Counted from the first letter of the stretch, positions 7,414 through 17,200 are shown. The stretch is DNA of 64,000 nucleotides from DASVBE01 sp963770375 (GCA_963770375.1 CAVYPM010000029.1:186001-250000), one strand, 5' to 3'. Made by a program: numbers and translations. The notes: generated from the letters alone by a model not told the origin.

Positions 7414-9483
7414 TCACTGCTTGCTGGTGGACGCGTCGAACGTCTCCCGCCACGTCTCCGGCGAGGTGAATTCGGCCGCCGCGGACCGGTAGGCGGCGCT
7501 GAGCTTCGGCCACTCCTGGTACAGCCGGGCGTGCAGCAGCGCGCTGCGCTGGGTCAGCTTGCGGAACAGCTGCGGGTCACGCTGATACCACGAGGTGCTG
7601 CCGCCGTCCGCGCCGGACACCAGCGCGCTGTCCACGTTGGCCAGCTGCCACCAGGTCGCGTCCTGGTAGGCCAGGGCGGCCTGCGGCCGCTTCCGCGACT
7701 CCGGCCGGATCGGGCGGAGCTGCCGGACCGCGCCGCGGGCCGCCTTGACGACCAGGCCGACCGGGTTGGTCGGGCCGGTGAACTCGCGGCCCCGGCTCGG
7801 CGGCTTGCGCCGCCGGACCGCGGGGAACGCCTCGATGTCCGGCGCGGACTGCGCGTCCGGGTAGCGCTTCCGGATCTCGCGCAGTTCCTGCATCTTGACC
7901 GGCAGGTCGCGGTGCAGGTGCCCGGGGCCGGACAGCACGTCCTCCAGCGCCATCAGCCGCAGCTCGCAGGTGGAGTACTGCATCGACAGCAGGTGCTGGA
8001 TCTGGATCTCGCCGCTTTCGGCGACCAGCCGGCCACCGCGGTCGTACGGCGAGTGCAGCAGCGCGGTGATCACCCGGTTGCGGATGTGGTAGTACGCCTG
8101 CCAGTCGTAGGCGTCGGGCTTGTCGTGCCAGGGCACGTGCCAGGCGGCCACGCCGGGCAGGGACACCGTCGGGAAGCCGGCCCGCCAGGCCCGGAGCCCG
8201 TACTCGGCGTCGTCCCACTTGATGAACACCGGCAGGCCGAGCCCGATCTTCCTGACCACCTCGACCGGGATCAGGCACATCCACCAGCCGTTGTAGTCGG
8301 CGTCCACCCGCCGGTGCAGCCACGGGGTGTGCCGCAGGTTGCGGCGGGCAAAGTCGTGCTCGGGCCGGGTCGACGGGGCGAATCCCCACCACCACTTGTA
8401 CGGCGCCACGGTCTCGCCGAAGGCGTGCAGCACGGAACGGTCGTACAGGCTGAACATGTGCCCGCCGACGATGGTCGGGCGGCGGGCCAGGTCGGCGAAC
8501 GTGACCGCGCGCAGCACGCCCTCGGGGTCGAAGGCGATGTCGTCGTCGAGCAGCAGCACGTAGTCGCTGCGCCCGGCGCGGGCGGTCTCGTCCATGGCCC
8601 GGGAGAAGCCGCCCGAGCCGCCCAGGTTGCCCTGGTTGATGATCTGGAGCTTGTCGCCGAGCAGCTTGGCCGCGTCGCCGAAGTCCGGGTGGTCAACGAC
8701 CTTGCTGGTGCCCTGGTCGACGACGTAGATCGCGTCGACGATCTCCATCAGCTCCGGGGCCTCGCCCATCGTCCGCAGGTTCTCGACCATGAAGTCGGGC
8801 CGGTTGAACGTGGTGATGCCCAGGCTGACCCGGCCCGATGAGGCCGGCTCGGCCAGCGCCACCCACTCCGCTTCGAGCAGCGTGGTTCCGCGCGGCCCGG
8901 CGATGATGTCGAACCAGTACCAGCCGCCGTCGATGAACTGCTTGAGCGACAGGGTCCGCTCGATGGAGCGCGGCTCGTCCGTCTCGACGCTGATCGTCTC
9001 GACCGGGTGGCTGCGGCCCTTGGCCGAGGAGGCGTACAGCACCACGGTCGACTCGCCGGCGATCCTGATCCGCAGCGTGACCGCGTCGAGGTTGGTCCAC
9101 CGGCGCCAGTAGCTGGCCGGGAACGCGCCGAAGTAGGTGGAGAAGGAGACCCGGCGGCCCTGCCGGATCGCCGCGGCGCGGCGCGGCTTGACCTCCTCCC
9201 CGGGCGGCACCGGCAGGCTGGCACCGAACCGGATGCTGTTCTGTGCCTCGCCCGCGATCGCGTTGACGGTCTGCGTCTGCGCGTTGGCCGCGGCGTCCTT
9301 CTGCTTGCCGGTGAACCGGTCGGTGGCCAGTTCGGCGGCACCGCGCTCCAGGTTGGTCTCCACGTACAGCGGCACCACGTCGAGGTCCTCGCCGGGGAAC
9401 ACGACCCGCTGCAGGACGCGGAACTCGCGGCCGGCCGGGTCCAGCGTGTTCGCGGACAGGTCGGTGCCGATCAGCTCAGTCAT
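7414..9483 (-). CDS. glfT2: GlfT2-like galactofuranosyltransferase
   Basis: A 689-residue GT2-family enzyme with the GlfT2 layout. An N-terminal beta-rich domain (about residues 20-215) is followed by a GT-A domain starting at VSLGITTFNRPDFMVENL. The metal-binding DDD lies in LLLDDDIAFDPEG (about residues 313-315), with IKWDDAEYGLR and AWHVPWHDK downstream. A helical C-terminal domain completes it. In mycobacteria GlfT2 polymerises the galactan of arabinogalactan with alternating beta-1,5/1,6 Galf residues. ATG 9483 overlaps the end of glf by eight bases, giving tight translational coupling with its donor-making enzyme. Polymer identity here is inferred. Confidence 0.88.
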   Translation of the reverse strand: MTELIGTDLSANTLDPAGREFRVLQRVVFPGEDLDVVPLYVETNLERGAAELATDRFTGKQKDAAANAQTQTVNAIAGEAQNSIRFGASLPVPPGEEVKPRRAAAIRQGRRVSFSTYFGAFPASYWRRWTNLDAVTLRIRIAGESTVVLYASSAKGRSHPVETISVETDEPRSIERTLSLKQFIDGGWYWFDIIAGPRGTTLLEAEWVALAEPASSGRVSLGITTFNRPDFMVENLRTMGEAPELMEIVDAIYVVDQGTSKVVDHPDFGDAAKLLGDKLQIINQGNLGGSGGFSRAMDETARAGRSDYVLLLDDDIAFDPEGVLRAVTFADLARRPTIVGGHMFSLYDRSVLHAFGETVAPYKWWWGFAPSTRPEHDFARRNLRHTPWLHRRVDADYNGWWMCLIPVEVVRKIGLGLPVFIKWDDAEYGLRAWRAGFPTVSLPGVAAWHVPWHDKPDAYDWQAYYHIRNRVITALLHSPYDRGGRLVAESGEIQIQHLLSMQYSTCELRLMALEDVLSGPGHLHRDLPVKMQELREIRKRYPDAQSAPDIEAFPAVRRRKPPSRGREFTGPTNPVGLVVKAARGAVRQLRPIRPESRKRPQAALAYQDATWWQLANVDSALVSGADGGSTSWYQRDPQLFRKLTQRSALLHARLYQEWPKLSAAYRSAAAEFTSPETWRETFDASTSKQ

Positions 9484-10657
9484 TGCCGATTACTCCCAGC
9501 TTGGCCAGCGGCAGGTGGCCGGTGAAGAACGGGCGGAGCTTGTTGTCGTACATGCTGAGCGCGGAACCGATCGCCATGTGCATGTCGAGGTACTGGTAGG
9601 TGCCCAGGCGGCCGCCGAACAGCACGCCTGGCTCCCGGTCGGCCATCTCGCGGTAGGCGAGCAGCCGCTCTCGGTCTTCCTTGGTGTTGATCGGGTAGTA
9701 CGGCTCGTCGCCGCGCTCCGCGAAACGCGAGTACTCGCGCATGATCACTGTCTTGTCCTTCGGGTACCAGTCGCGCTCCGGGTGGAAATGCCGGAACTCG
9801 TGGATCCGCGTGTAGGGCACGTCCTCGTCGGCGTAGTTCATCACCGGCGTGCCCTGGAAGTCCCCGGTGGCGACCACCTCGGTGGCGAAGTCAAGGGTCC
9901 GCCAGCCCAGGTCACCGGCAGCATAGGCGAAGTAGCCGTCCAGCGGGCCGGTATAGACGACCGGGACGTTGCCGATCAGCGCGGCCCGCATCTCGGCGAA
10001 GTCGGTGGTCAGCCGGACCTCGATGTTCGGGTGGTCGGCCATCCGGGTGAGCCACGCGGTGTAGCCCTCGACCGGCAGGCCCTCGAACGTGTCGCTGAAG
10101 TAGCGGTTGTTGAACGTGTACCGGACCGGCAGCCGGGTGATGATTTCCGGCGGCAGGTCGACCGGGTCGGTCTGCCACTGCTTGGCGGTGTAGCCGCGGA
10201 TGAACGCCTCGTACAGCGGGCGCCCGATCAGCGAGATCGCCTGCTCCTCCAGGTTCGCCGCCTGGCCGGCCTGCACCTCGGCGGCGTGCTGGGTGACCAG
10301 CGCCCGGGCCTCGTCCGGGGACATGGCCGCGCCGAAGTACTCGCAGATCGTGCCCAGGTTGATCGGCAGCGGGTAGACCCGGCCCTTGTACACCGAGAAC
10401 ACCCGGTGCTGGTAGCCGGTGAACTTGGTGAACCGGTTGACGTACTCCCACACCCGGGCGTTGCTGGTGTGGAACAGGTGCGCGCCGTACCGGTGGATCT
10501 CGATCCCGGTCTCCGGGTCCGGCTCGCTGTAGGCGTTCCCGCCGATGTGCGGCCGCCGGTCGATGATCAGCACCTTCAGGCCGAGGTCCGCGGCGCACCG
10601 CTCGGCCACCGTCAGCCCGAAGAACCCGGACCCGACGACCACCAGGTCCGTGTTCAC
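9476..10657 (-). CDS. glf: UDP-galactopyranose mutase
   Basis: FAD enzyme that interconverts UDP-galactopyranose and UDP-galactofuranose, the donor for the galactofuranosyltransferases encoded beside it. The N-terminal dinucleotide-binding motif is VVVGSGFFGLTVAE. Family landmarks include RRPHIGGNAYSE, HRYGAHLFHTSN, YTAKQWQTDP and the FAD-binding GGRLGTYQYLDMH near the C-terminus. I set the start at GTG 10657, which overlaps the upstream TGA as GTGA and places the FAD motif eight residues in; the frame is open to 10729. At 393 residues the length is normal. It is the central gene of the galactan operon. Confidence 0.93.
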   Translation of the reverse strand: MNTDLVVVGSGFFGLTVAERCAADLGLKVLIIDRRPHIGGNAYSEPDPETGIEIHRYGAHLFHTSNARVWEYVNRFTKFTGYQHRVFSVYKGRVYPLPINLGTICEYFGAAMSPDEARALVTQHAAEVQAGQAANLEEQAISLIGRPLYEAFIRGYTAKQWQTDPVDLPPEIITRLPVRYTFNNRYFSDTFEGLPVEGYTAWLTRMADHPNIEVRLTTDFAEMRAALIGNVPVVYTGPLDGYFAYAAGDLGWRTLDFATEVVATGDFQGTPVMNYADEDVPYTRIHEFRHFHPERDWYPKDKTVIMREYSRFAERGDEPYYPINTKEDRERLLAYREMADREPGVLFGGRLGTYQYLDMHMAIGSALSMYDNKLRPFFTGHLPLAKLGVIGND

Positions 10658-11502
10658 CGGCCCACCACCGGCTCGGGACGGCTGCTGTACCGGGCCACGA
10701 TGGGTTTGTACACCGCGCGGCGCAGCCACCAGGGCACCAGCCGGTAGCCGCCCCTGATCAGCACGTTGCGAACGTACTCGGCGGTGGAGATGAAGCCTGA
10801 CCGGCGGAACTCGCGCTGCAGCCGCAGCTCCGAGCGGAGCAGCCCGGTGCCGCCGCGGCGCTTGAACGAGGTGGCGCCGACCCGGTACCAGACCAGCGGC
10901 TCGGGCACGTTGACCGGCCGGGCGCCGTTAGTGAGCATCCTGGCGAACAGGGCGTAATCCTCCATCAGCGGGAAGTCACCGTAGCCGCCGGCGGCCTGCA
11001 CGGCGCTGCGGCGGTACATCACGGTCGGGTGGTTGAACGGGTCGTGCATCCGGGCGTACTTGCGGATCTGCGCGCTGCCGATCGGCGGCACCCGGCGGCC
11101 GACCGCGTTCTCCGGCTCGCCGACGAACTCGATCAGCCCGCCGCCGACGATGTCGGCCTGCGCGATCAGCGGCAGCTGGATCTCGAACCGGTTCGGCATC
11201 GCGATGTCGTCCGCGTCCATCCGGGCGATGACGTCGTAGCTGGCCGCGGCCAGGCCCGCGTCCAGGGCCGGGCCGAGCCCGCCGTTGGCCGGCAGCGGCA
11301 GGAACGTGACCGGCACCGGGCTGCTGGCCCGCAGCTCGTCGAGGCACTGGGCGAGCTCGGGCCGGACCGGCCCGTCCTGCACGATGATCGCCTCGGCCGG
11401 CCGCACGGTCTGCTCGTCGATCGCGCTGCGGTAGGCCCGGCTCAGGAAATCGGGCCGGTCACCGTCATAGACCGAGAGCAGGAGCGAGAAAGGCTCGTGC
11501 AT
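10654..11502 (-). CDS. family 2 glycosyltransferase
   Basis: GT-A fold glycosyltransferase of about 282 residues. The start (FSLLLSVYDGDRP), the DGPVRPEL loop, the nucleotide/metal DXD in ARMDADDIAMPNRFE and the catalytic EDYALFAR all match small GT2 enzymes of surface-polysaccharide clusters. It lacks transmembrane segments and should act on the cytoplasmic face with a UDP- or TDP-sugar. ATG 11502 (MHEPFS) was chosen because the GT fold starts immediately after it. It is the promoter-proximal gene of the minus-strand run GT2-glf-glfT2-GT39. It could add a linker, priming or side-chain sugar. Confidence 0.85.
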   Translation of the reverse strand: MHEPFSLLLSVYDGDRPDFLSRAYRSAIDEQTVRPAEAIIVQDGPVRPELAQCLDELRASSPVPVTFLPLPANGGLGPALDAGLAAASYDVIARMDADDIAMPNRFEIQLPLIAQADIVGGGLIEFVGEPENAVGRRVPPIGSAQIRKYARMHDPFNHPTVMYRRSAVQAAGGYGDFPLMEDYALFARMLTNGARPVNVPEPLVWYRVGATSFKRRGGTGLLRSELRLQREFRRSGFISTAEYVRNVLIRGGYRLVPWWLRRAVYKPIVARYSSRPEPVVGR

Positions 11503-11759
11503 ATACGGAGATAACCTTCCGTTTCGCCGTGAGAAGGACACACCGCGCCGGACCCGAGATTTGCGAAGCCGCCCCACCAGGGGCTGGGTAACGAGCCTAC
11601 CGGCCCCTGCACACCATCCGAGGCCCGTCCCGGCCGCGGCAGCGCACTTCCCTGCCCCGGCAGCGCACCCTCAGATGAACGGGATTGACGGTAGCATGCT
11701 ATCCGGTTTGGCCCGCCTATCCCGGCCGTCCCGTCCCGATTTCCCGCGAGGTGTCCCGA
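11503..11759. promoter_or_regulatory. divergent intergenic region of the galactan locus
   Basis: Non-coding spacer between the divergent GT2 and sulfotransferase genes, so it should hold the promoters for both arms of the locus. It contains a perfect 10-bp palindrome TAGCATGCTA (11692-11701) immediately after a TTGACG (11685-11690) that could be a -35 element, although no good -10 lies 17 bases beyond. An 11-bp direct repeat (CGGCAGCGCAC) occurs twice near 11636-11670. Confidence 0.4.
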
Positions 11760-12977
11760 GTGTCCAAGGTGTTCCTGCACATCGGCGAGCCCAAGACCGG
11801 CACCACGTTCCTGCAGCAGGTCATGTGGCGGAACCGGGCCGAACTGTCCGCGCAGGGCATCGTGCTTCCCGGGCACCACGCGCAGGATCACTACCGGGCC
11901 AGCCAGGACCTGCGCGGCATGCAGAAGAAGGAGAGCGACCCGGCGGGCTCGTGGACCGGTGAGTGGGACATTCTCGCGCAGCAGGCGCAGCAGGCCCCGG
12001 CCGCCGCGGTGATCTCGCACGAGCTGTTCTCCGCCTGCGACGCCGGGCAGGCCGAGCGCGCCGTGCGCAGCCTGCAGCCCGCTGAGGTGCACGTGGTGCT
12101 GACGGTCAGGGACATGGCCACGCTGCTGCCCGCCGAGTGGCAGGAGACGGTCAAGCACCGCAACGGCAAGGACTGGGAAGGCTGGCTCGAGGACGTCATC
12201 GACCGCGAGTCCACCGCGCCGGACCGGCGGGAGTTCTGGTTCTGGCGGGTGCACGACACGCTGGCGATCGGCGCGCTGTGGGCGCAGTTCCTGCCGCCGG
12301 AGCGGGTGCACGTGATCGTGAACGCGCCGAAGGGCGCGCCCGGGTCGCTGCTGTGGGAGCGGTGGGCCGCGCTGATCGGCGCCGACCCGGGCAGCGTGGA
12401 CCTGAGCCGGGCCCGGCAGAACACCTCGCTCGGCATGGCCGAGATCGAGTTCCTGCGGCGCCTGAACCAGGAACTCACCACGGACGTGCCGGACTGGTTC
12501 TACATGTGGAACGTGAAGGAGGCGGTGGCCCACCGGGCCTTCGCCGGGCGGCCGGCCGGGCCCCGGCTGGTGCTGCCCGCGGAGCGGGACGGCTGGGCCA
12601 AGGAGCAGGCCGAGACGCTGATCACCGGCCTGCGCGAGTCCGGCTTCGACATCATCGGCAATGTGGACGACCTGCGGCCGCAGCCCGCCGGGCCGCCGTT
12701 CGGCCCGGCCGACGTGCCCGAGGGCCAGATCCTCGACGCCGCGGTGGCCGCCGCCGCGGCGCTGGTCGCCAACCAGTACCGCAAGCAGTTCCCGCCCGCC
12801 AAGCCGCAGGGCAAGGCGTCGGCGGCGGGCGGCATGGCCGGCCGGATCGAGTCGGCGGTGGCCTCCTCCCCGCGGCTGAAGCGGGCCGTGCGCCAGGCCA
12901 GCAGCCGCTACCCGGCCGTGCGCCGGCTGCGCATCGTGGCCTGGCGGGCACTGGAGCGGACCCGGAAGGGCTCCTGA
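11760..12977 (+). CDS. sulfotransferase family protein
   Basis: PAPS-dependent sulfotransferase-like protein, about 405 residues. The 5'-phosphosulfate-binding loop is VFLHIGEPKTGTTFLQQ at the very N-terminus. A 3'-phosphate-binding candidate lies around VHVVLTVRDMATLLPAEWQE. Such enzymes transfer sulfate to carbohydrate or lipid hydroxyls in the cytoplasm. I set the start at GTG 11760, which has GAGG about nine bases upstream and puts the PAPS loop at residue 4; the frame is open to 11685. It is followed two bases later by a GlfT1-like gene. This suggests sulfation of a cell-envelope glycan made by this locus, which is an inference from position only. Confidence 0.8.
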   Translation: MSKVFLHIGEPKTGTTFLQQVMWRNRAELSAQGIVLPGHHAQDHYRASQDLRGMQKKESDPAGSWTGEWDILAQQAQQAPAAAVISHELFSACDAGQAERAVRSLQPAEVHVVLTVRDMATLLPAEWQETVKHRNGKDWEGWLEDVIDRESTAPDRREFWFWRVHDTLAIGALWAQFLPPERVHVIVNAPKGAPGSLLWERWAALIGADPGSVDLSRARQNTSLGMAEIEFLRRLNQELTTDVPDWFYMWNVKEAVAHRAFAGRPAGPRLVLPAERDGWAKEQAETLITGLRESGFDIIGNVDDLRPQPAGPPFGPADVPEGQILDAAVAAAAALVANQYRKQFPPAKPQGKASAAGGMAGRIESAVASSPRLKRAVRQASSRYPAVRRLRIVAWRALERTRKGS

Positions 12978-12979
12978 CC

Positions 12980-14047
12980 GTGCCGCCCGCGCCGGACGCG
13001 GCCCCCGCCCCGGGCACGGCCCCGGCGGCGGCCGGGCCAGCGCGCGCGGGCGGGGACGTCACGGTGGCGGCCGTGGTGGTGACCTGGAACCGGCTGGACC
13101 TGCTGCGTGAGGCGCTGCCCGCGGTGCTGGGCCAGACCCGGCCGCCGGACCGGGTGATCGTGGTCGACAACGCGTCGACGGACGGGACCCCGGCGGCGGT
13201 CCGCGCGGACTTCCCGGGCGTGGACCTGGTCAGCCTGCCGCGCAATACCGGCGGGGCGGGCGGCTTCGCCTACGGGCTGGCGCTGGCCCAGGCGGCCGGC
13301 GCCGGTCTGGCCTGGCTGATGGACGACGATACGGTGCCCGAGCCTGGTGCGCTCGGCGCGCTCCTGCAGGCGCGTACCGCATATTCAGGACCCGCCCCGG
13401 CGCTGGTCGCCAGCAAGGTGGTGTGGACCGACGGGCGGCCCCATCCGATGAACACGCCGCGGGTCAAGCCGCTGGCCAGCGGCGCGGAGCGGGCCGCCGC
13501 GGCGGCGGCCGGGTGCGTGCCGGTCCGGTCGGCGTCGTTCGTGTCGGTACTGGCCGACCTCGCGGCGGCGCAGCGCAGCGGGCTGCCGCAGGCGGACTAC
13601 TTCCTGTGGAACGACGACTTCGAGTTCACGGCGCGGCTGCTGCGCCGCTCCCCCGGGCTGCTGTGCCCGGCCAGCACCGTGGTGCACAAGACCAAGGCGT
13701 TCGGCGCGACCGACGCCGACCCGGGCGCCAGGTTCTTCTACGAGGTGCGGAACAAGGTCTGGACGCTGCGCTCGTCTGCGCCGCTGGCCGCGCACGAGCG
13801 GGTCCTGTACGGCGGGGCCACGCTGCGCCGCTGGGCGCGGACGTTCGCCCGCTCGGCCGACCGCGGCACGCTGGCCCGCTGCCTGCTGCGCGGCCTGGCC
13901 GCCGGGGTCCGGTCCGGCCCGCGGCCGACGGCGGAGGTCCTGGCCGGCCTCGGGGTTACGATGCCGCCGGATCCGGCGCTGCTGGCTCCTGCGGATCCGC
14001 CGGTGCTTCCTGAAGGGCCGATGCCTCCCGCCGCGAACGCCAGCTAA
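12980..14047 (+). CDS. GlfT1-like galactofuranosyltransferase (GT2)
   Basis: GT2 enzyme of about 355 residues with an Ala/Pro-rich leader of 25 residues before the fold (VAAVVVTWNRLDLLREAL). It contains VVDNASTDG, the GlfT1-like NTGGAGGFAYGL, the metal site LMDDDTVPE and an acceptor-side WNDDFEFTARLL. This resembles mycobacterial GlfT1, which starts the galactan chain on the rhamnosyl linker. Start GTG 12980 follows the sulfotransferase stop by two bases, with GGAAGG just upstream. The 3' end overlaps the convergent membrane protein gene by 92 bases, so the C-terminal Pro-rich tail is antisense to that gene. It pairs functionally with glf and glfT2 in this locus. Confidence 0.78.
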   Translation: MPPAPDAAPAPGTAPAAAGPARAGGDVTVAAVVVTWNRLDLLREALPAVLGQTRPPDRVIVVDNASTDGTPAAVRADFPGVDLVSLPRNTGGAGGFAYGLALAQAAGAGLAWLMDDDTVPEPGALGALLQARTAYSGPAPALVASKVVWTDGRPHPMNTPRVKPLASGAERAAAAAAGCVPVRSASFVSVLADLAAAQRSGLPQADYFLWNDDFEFTARLLRRSPGLLCPASTVVHKTKAFGATDADPGARFFYEVRNKVWTLRSSAPLAAHERVLYGGATLRRWARTFARSADRGTLARCLLRGLAAGVRSGPRPTAEVLAGLGVTMPPDPALLAPADPPVLPEGPMPPAANAS

Positions 14048-15545
14048 GGATTACGGTGATTCCCAGCGCGCCGCCCGGCACGAGCGTGATCAGCGCGGGG
14101 AGCTGATACCGCCAGGAGAACTGAAGGAAGTCGGGGATCAGCAGCAGGGTGGCCGCGGACGCGGTGAGCAGGAAGCAGGCCTGCGCCGTGGGCAGCAGCC
14201 GGCCGGTGCGCCGCCGGGCCAGGGCCGCCGCCGAGCCGGCCAGCGCGGTCAGCGTGAGCAGCAGGAACAGCGGGCCCGGCGTGTAGCCGCCGTGGATCTG
14301 GTAGCGGCGCAGGAACATCGCCAGGCCGTGGTTGACCTGGGCCGGGCCGCCGTAGGCCGGGTTCAGCACGCTCTTGTCGAACGGGCCGAACGTGACGTGC
14401 TGGACACCGACGATGATCTCGTTGTTCGGGCCGGTGGAGACCCAGGGCGGGTACTGCGGGAACTCCGGCTGGAACTGCCAGCGCTCGATCGGCGTGACGC
14501 TCTGCACGCCGTCCCTGGTCAGCGCGAACAGCCGGACCGAGTCGCGGAGCGCGGAGCCGGCCACCCTGAGCGGCTGCTGGTGCAGCACGGCCGAGGTCAG
14601 CTGGTCGATCAGGGCTTTGCGGTTGGCCCCGGGCGGAATCGGCGCGGTGCGCAGCGGGGACTGGCCGGAGTGCTCGAGCCAGTCCGGGCCGTTCGCCTGC
14701 GCCGCCGGGGACGGGCAGAGCGGCCGGACGGCGGGCGGCAGCTTCAGCGTGGCGCAGTCCGCGGCGTAGGCCATCCGGCCCGAGTTGGGCTGGCCCGCGG
14801 ACAGCCAGAAGTGCCCGGTCTGGATGAGCGACACCGTGCAGTAGCCGAGGATCGGCAGCACGAACGCCGCGATCGTGACCCCCGAGGTGGCCAGGGCCCG
14901 GCCCCAGCCGCGCACCGCCAGCAGCAGGAACACCGCCACGGGCAGGATCAGCAGCTCGCCGGCCTGCTTGACGGTGGCCGACGAGCCGAGCACCAGCCCG
15001 GCCGCTGCGGCGGCCGGCACGGTGACCGCGGGCCGCCAGAGCAGCACCGCCAGCCCCGCGACCACCAGGGCCTCGAACCACACGTCGGGCATGATCATGT
15101 GCTCGATCTGCAGCTGGTAGGCATCCAGCAGGACCGGCCCGGCGGCCAGCGCGGCCAGCCAGCGCGGCGCCCCGCGGCGCAGCAGCAGCACGTACAGGGT
15201 GACCGCGATGGCCAGCCCGAGCAGGTGCTGGATGATCGCGACGAGCTGCAGGTTGCCGGCCACCAGGATGACCTTCAGGATCAGCCGGTAGCCCAGGGGG
15301 TCACTGCCCGGGTACTCGCCGAGCAGGTACTTGAAGGTGTCGACGTACAGCAGCGCCGGACGGTAGGCAAACACCGTCAGCAGCCGCAGCACCAGCCCGG
15401 CCGCCAGCAGCACGGTGATCAGCCAGTGGGTCCTGACCAGCGCCGCCAGGGCCGTCGCCCGGCCCCGGCCGGCCGCGCGCACCGCGGACGGCGCGTGCGC
15501 CGGGTCGGCGCTCCGCGTGGCATAAGGGTCCGGTGCGGGGAGCAA
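13956..15545 (-). CDS. polytopic membrane glycosyltransferase-like protein
   Basis: A 529-residue integral membrane protein with about ten transmembrane helices in two blocks around a soluble loop (residues about 255-390, from SAGQPNSGRMAYAADCATL). The first external loop carries YVDTFKYLLGEYPGSDPLGY, an acidic motif placed like that of GT-C lipid-sugar transferases. It looks paralogous to the gene just upstream (LDSYDYLW at the same position). The apparent start at 15545 is TTG, nine bases after the preceding stop; a downstream GTG is possible. Its last 30 codons run antisense to the GlfT1-like gene. Likely role: sugar transfer or flipping in envelope glycan assembly. Confidence 0.65.
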   Translation of the reverse strand: MLPAPDPYATRSADPAHAPSAVRAAGRGRATALAALVRTHWLITVLLAAGLVLRLLTVFAYRPALLYVDTFKYLLGEYPGSDPLGYRLILKVILVAGNLQLVAIIQHLLGLAIAVTLYVLLLRRGAPRWLAALAAGPVLLDAYQLQIEHMIMPDVWFEALVVAGLAVLLWRPAVTVPAAAAAGLVLGSSATVKQAGELLILPVAVFLLLAVRGWGRALATSGVTIAAFVLPILGYCTVSLIQTGHFWLSAGQPNSGRMAYAADCATLKLPPAVRPLCPSPAAQANGPDWLEHSGQSPLRTAPIPPGANRKALIDQLTSAVLHQQPLRVAGSALRDSVRLFALTRDGVQSVTPIERWQFQPEFPQYPPWVSTGPNNEIIVGVQHVTFGPFDKSVLNPAYGGPAQVNHGLAMFLRRYQIHGGYTPGPLFLLLTLTALAGSAAALARRRTGRLLPTAQACFLLTASAATLLLIPDFLQFSWRYQLPALITLVPGGALGITVILSWRSRREASALQEAPADPQEPAAPDPAAS

Positions 15546-15554
15546 GCTGTGATC

Positions 15555-17200
15555 CTAGGACGGGCTGACCGCTTCTGGCCGGTCCGGGGCGGGGGAGTTC
15601 TCTTCCTCCGGCGCGGCCGGGTGGTCCGGGGCGGACGGCTCGGCCGGCGCGGCGGCGGGTGCGGGCTGGTCGCGGCGGCGGCGAACACGAGGGCGGCCGT
15701 CATGCAGGCCAGCGGGACGGCGGGCAGCACGTAGCGGTAGGTGTACTCGTGCTCGGCGATCGGCAGCACCACGGTGACCAGCGCGGAGACCCACAGCAGC
15801 GTGGCGGTCAGCCGCTGCGGGCGGCGCGGCAGGAACAGCCCGGCGAAGCCCAGCGCGACGATCAGCGCGAACAACGGGCCCGGCATGGAGACGACCATCT
15901 GGTAGTCGTCGATGATCTTCGACCACGGGCGGACCAGGCGGGTGCCGTAGCGGTGGCCGAGGAACGCGCCGATGCCGTGGGTGGTGCCGGTGTAGGCCCT
16001 GACCGCGGCCTGGGCGTACGCCAGGTTGATCGGGCCGAGCTCGGTGGACTTGGGCTGCTTGGGGCCGGGGAAGCGGAACACGTCGTTGGACACGAAGGGG
16101 GTCGCCACGTCGTGCGCGACCACGTGCAGGAACTGCAGCGGCTGGGCCTTGATCGCGTAGAACGCGAAGCGCAGCGCGCGGTCGTTGTTGGCCGCGGTGA
16201 AGGCCTGGGTGTCCGGGACGACCCCGGTCTGCGGGTGGTTCCACTGCCACGCGGTGTGGTCCCACAGGAACAACTTGGGCAGCAGCCGCTGCGACCCGGC
16301 CGGCAGGGCCTGCTGGCGCGGCTGGACCTCGGGGCACAGCGCGCGCAGATCGGCCGGGGGCTTGATGACCGAGCAGTTGGCGAACGACATCGTGCGTGAC
16401 CACAGGAACAGGCCGTTGCTGTTGGTCAGGTTGAACGAGCCGTAGACCGCGGCGAACCACGACATGTAGGCCAGCACGGGCAGCACGCCGGCCAGCACGG
16501 TGACGCCGGCCTTGAGCCAGGCGCGGTTGCGCAGCACCAGGAAGATGGCCAGGAAGGCGATCAGCGGGAGCGTTGTCGGGCGGATCGTGGCCGACACGCC
16601 CATCAGCAGGCCCGCGGTGGCGGCGCGGGGCAGCGACGGGTCCTCGCGGAGCAGCAGGACCGCGAACGCCATGATCATCAGGACCATGGCCAGCAGGTCG
16701 GCCATGATCAGCTGCTCGAAGTTGAACTGCGCCGGGTCGAACAGGATCGTGGCGCTGGCCAACGTGGCGATCCAGGCGCGGACGCCGAGCCGGCGCATGA
16801 CGGCGTACACCAGGACGGCGGCGACCAGGCCGAGGATGTGCTGGATGCCCGCGATCAGGGTCAGCGAGTGGAACGGCTTGAACAGCCAGAGGAAGAGGGA
16901 GTAGCCGTTCGGGTTGACCGGGTTGGGCTGCAGGTGGACGGCGTCCCACAGGTAGTCGTAGGAGTCGAGCTTGAACAGCACCGCGGGCTGGAAGCCGAGC
17001 ATGACGATGACGCGCGGGATGATGGCGACGGCCAGCGCGGCGGAGAACAGCCGGTTCGCTCTGATCAGCTGCGGCAGGCCGGTGAGGCGCGCCCGGAGCA
17101 AGCCGGCCTGGCGCGGAGCGCTCGCCTGCTCCGCGGCCGCGGCGGCCTCCGGGTCCGGCTCGCCCGGGCCGTCGCCGCGGCCCAGGGTCTCCTTGAGCAT
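15555..17200 (-). CDS. polytopic membrane glycosyltransferase-like protein, apparent frameshift near the C-terminus
   Basis: Membrane protein with about eleven hydrophobic segments and a GT-C-like first loop (FKLDSYDYLWDAVHLQPNPV). It is a tandem paralogue of the next gene. The frame that encodes the membrane domain runs on to 15419, but there it yields only an Arg/Pro-rich string out of frame with the next gene. After the last helix (about 15660) the other frame gives a natural acidic Pro/Ala tail ending APDRPEAVSPS and stopping at 15555, nine bases before the next start. I therefore infer a one-base frameshift near 15655. Start ATG 17200 is preferred over GTG 17209. Function is inferred from the locus. 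Confidence 0.62.

Noticed and set aside
5887..8841. A 984-codon plus-strand open frame
   Set aside because: It is antisense to the membrane glycosyltransferase and GlfT2-like genes. Its Arg/His/Pro/Gly/Gln composition is typical of GC-driven shadow frames.
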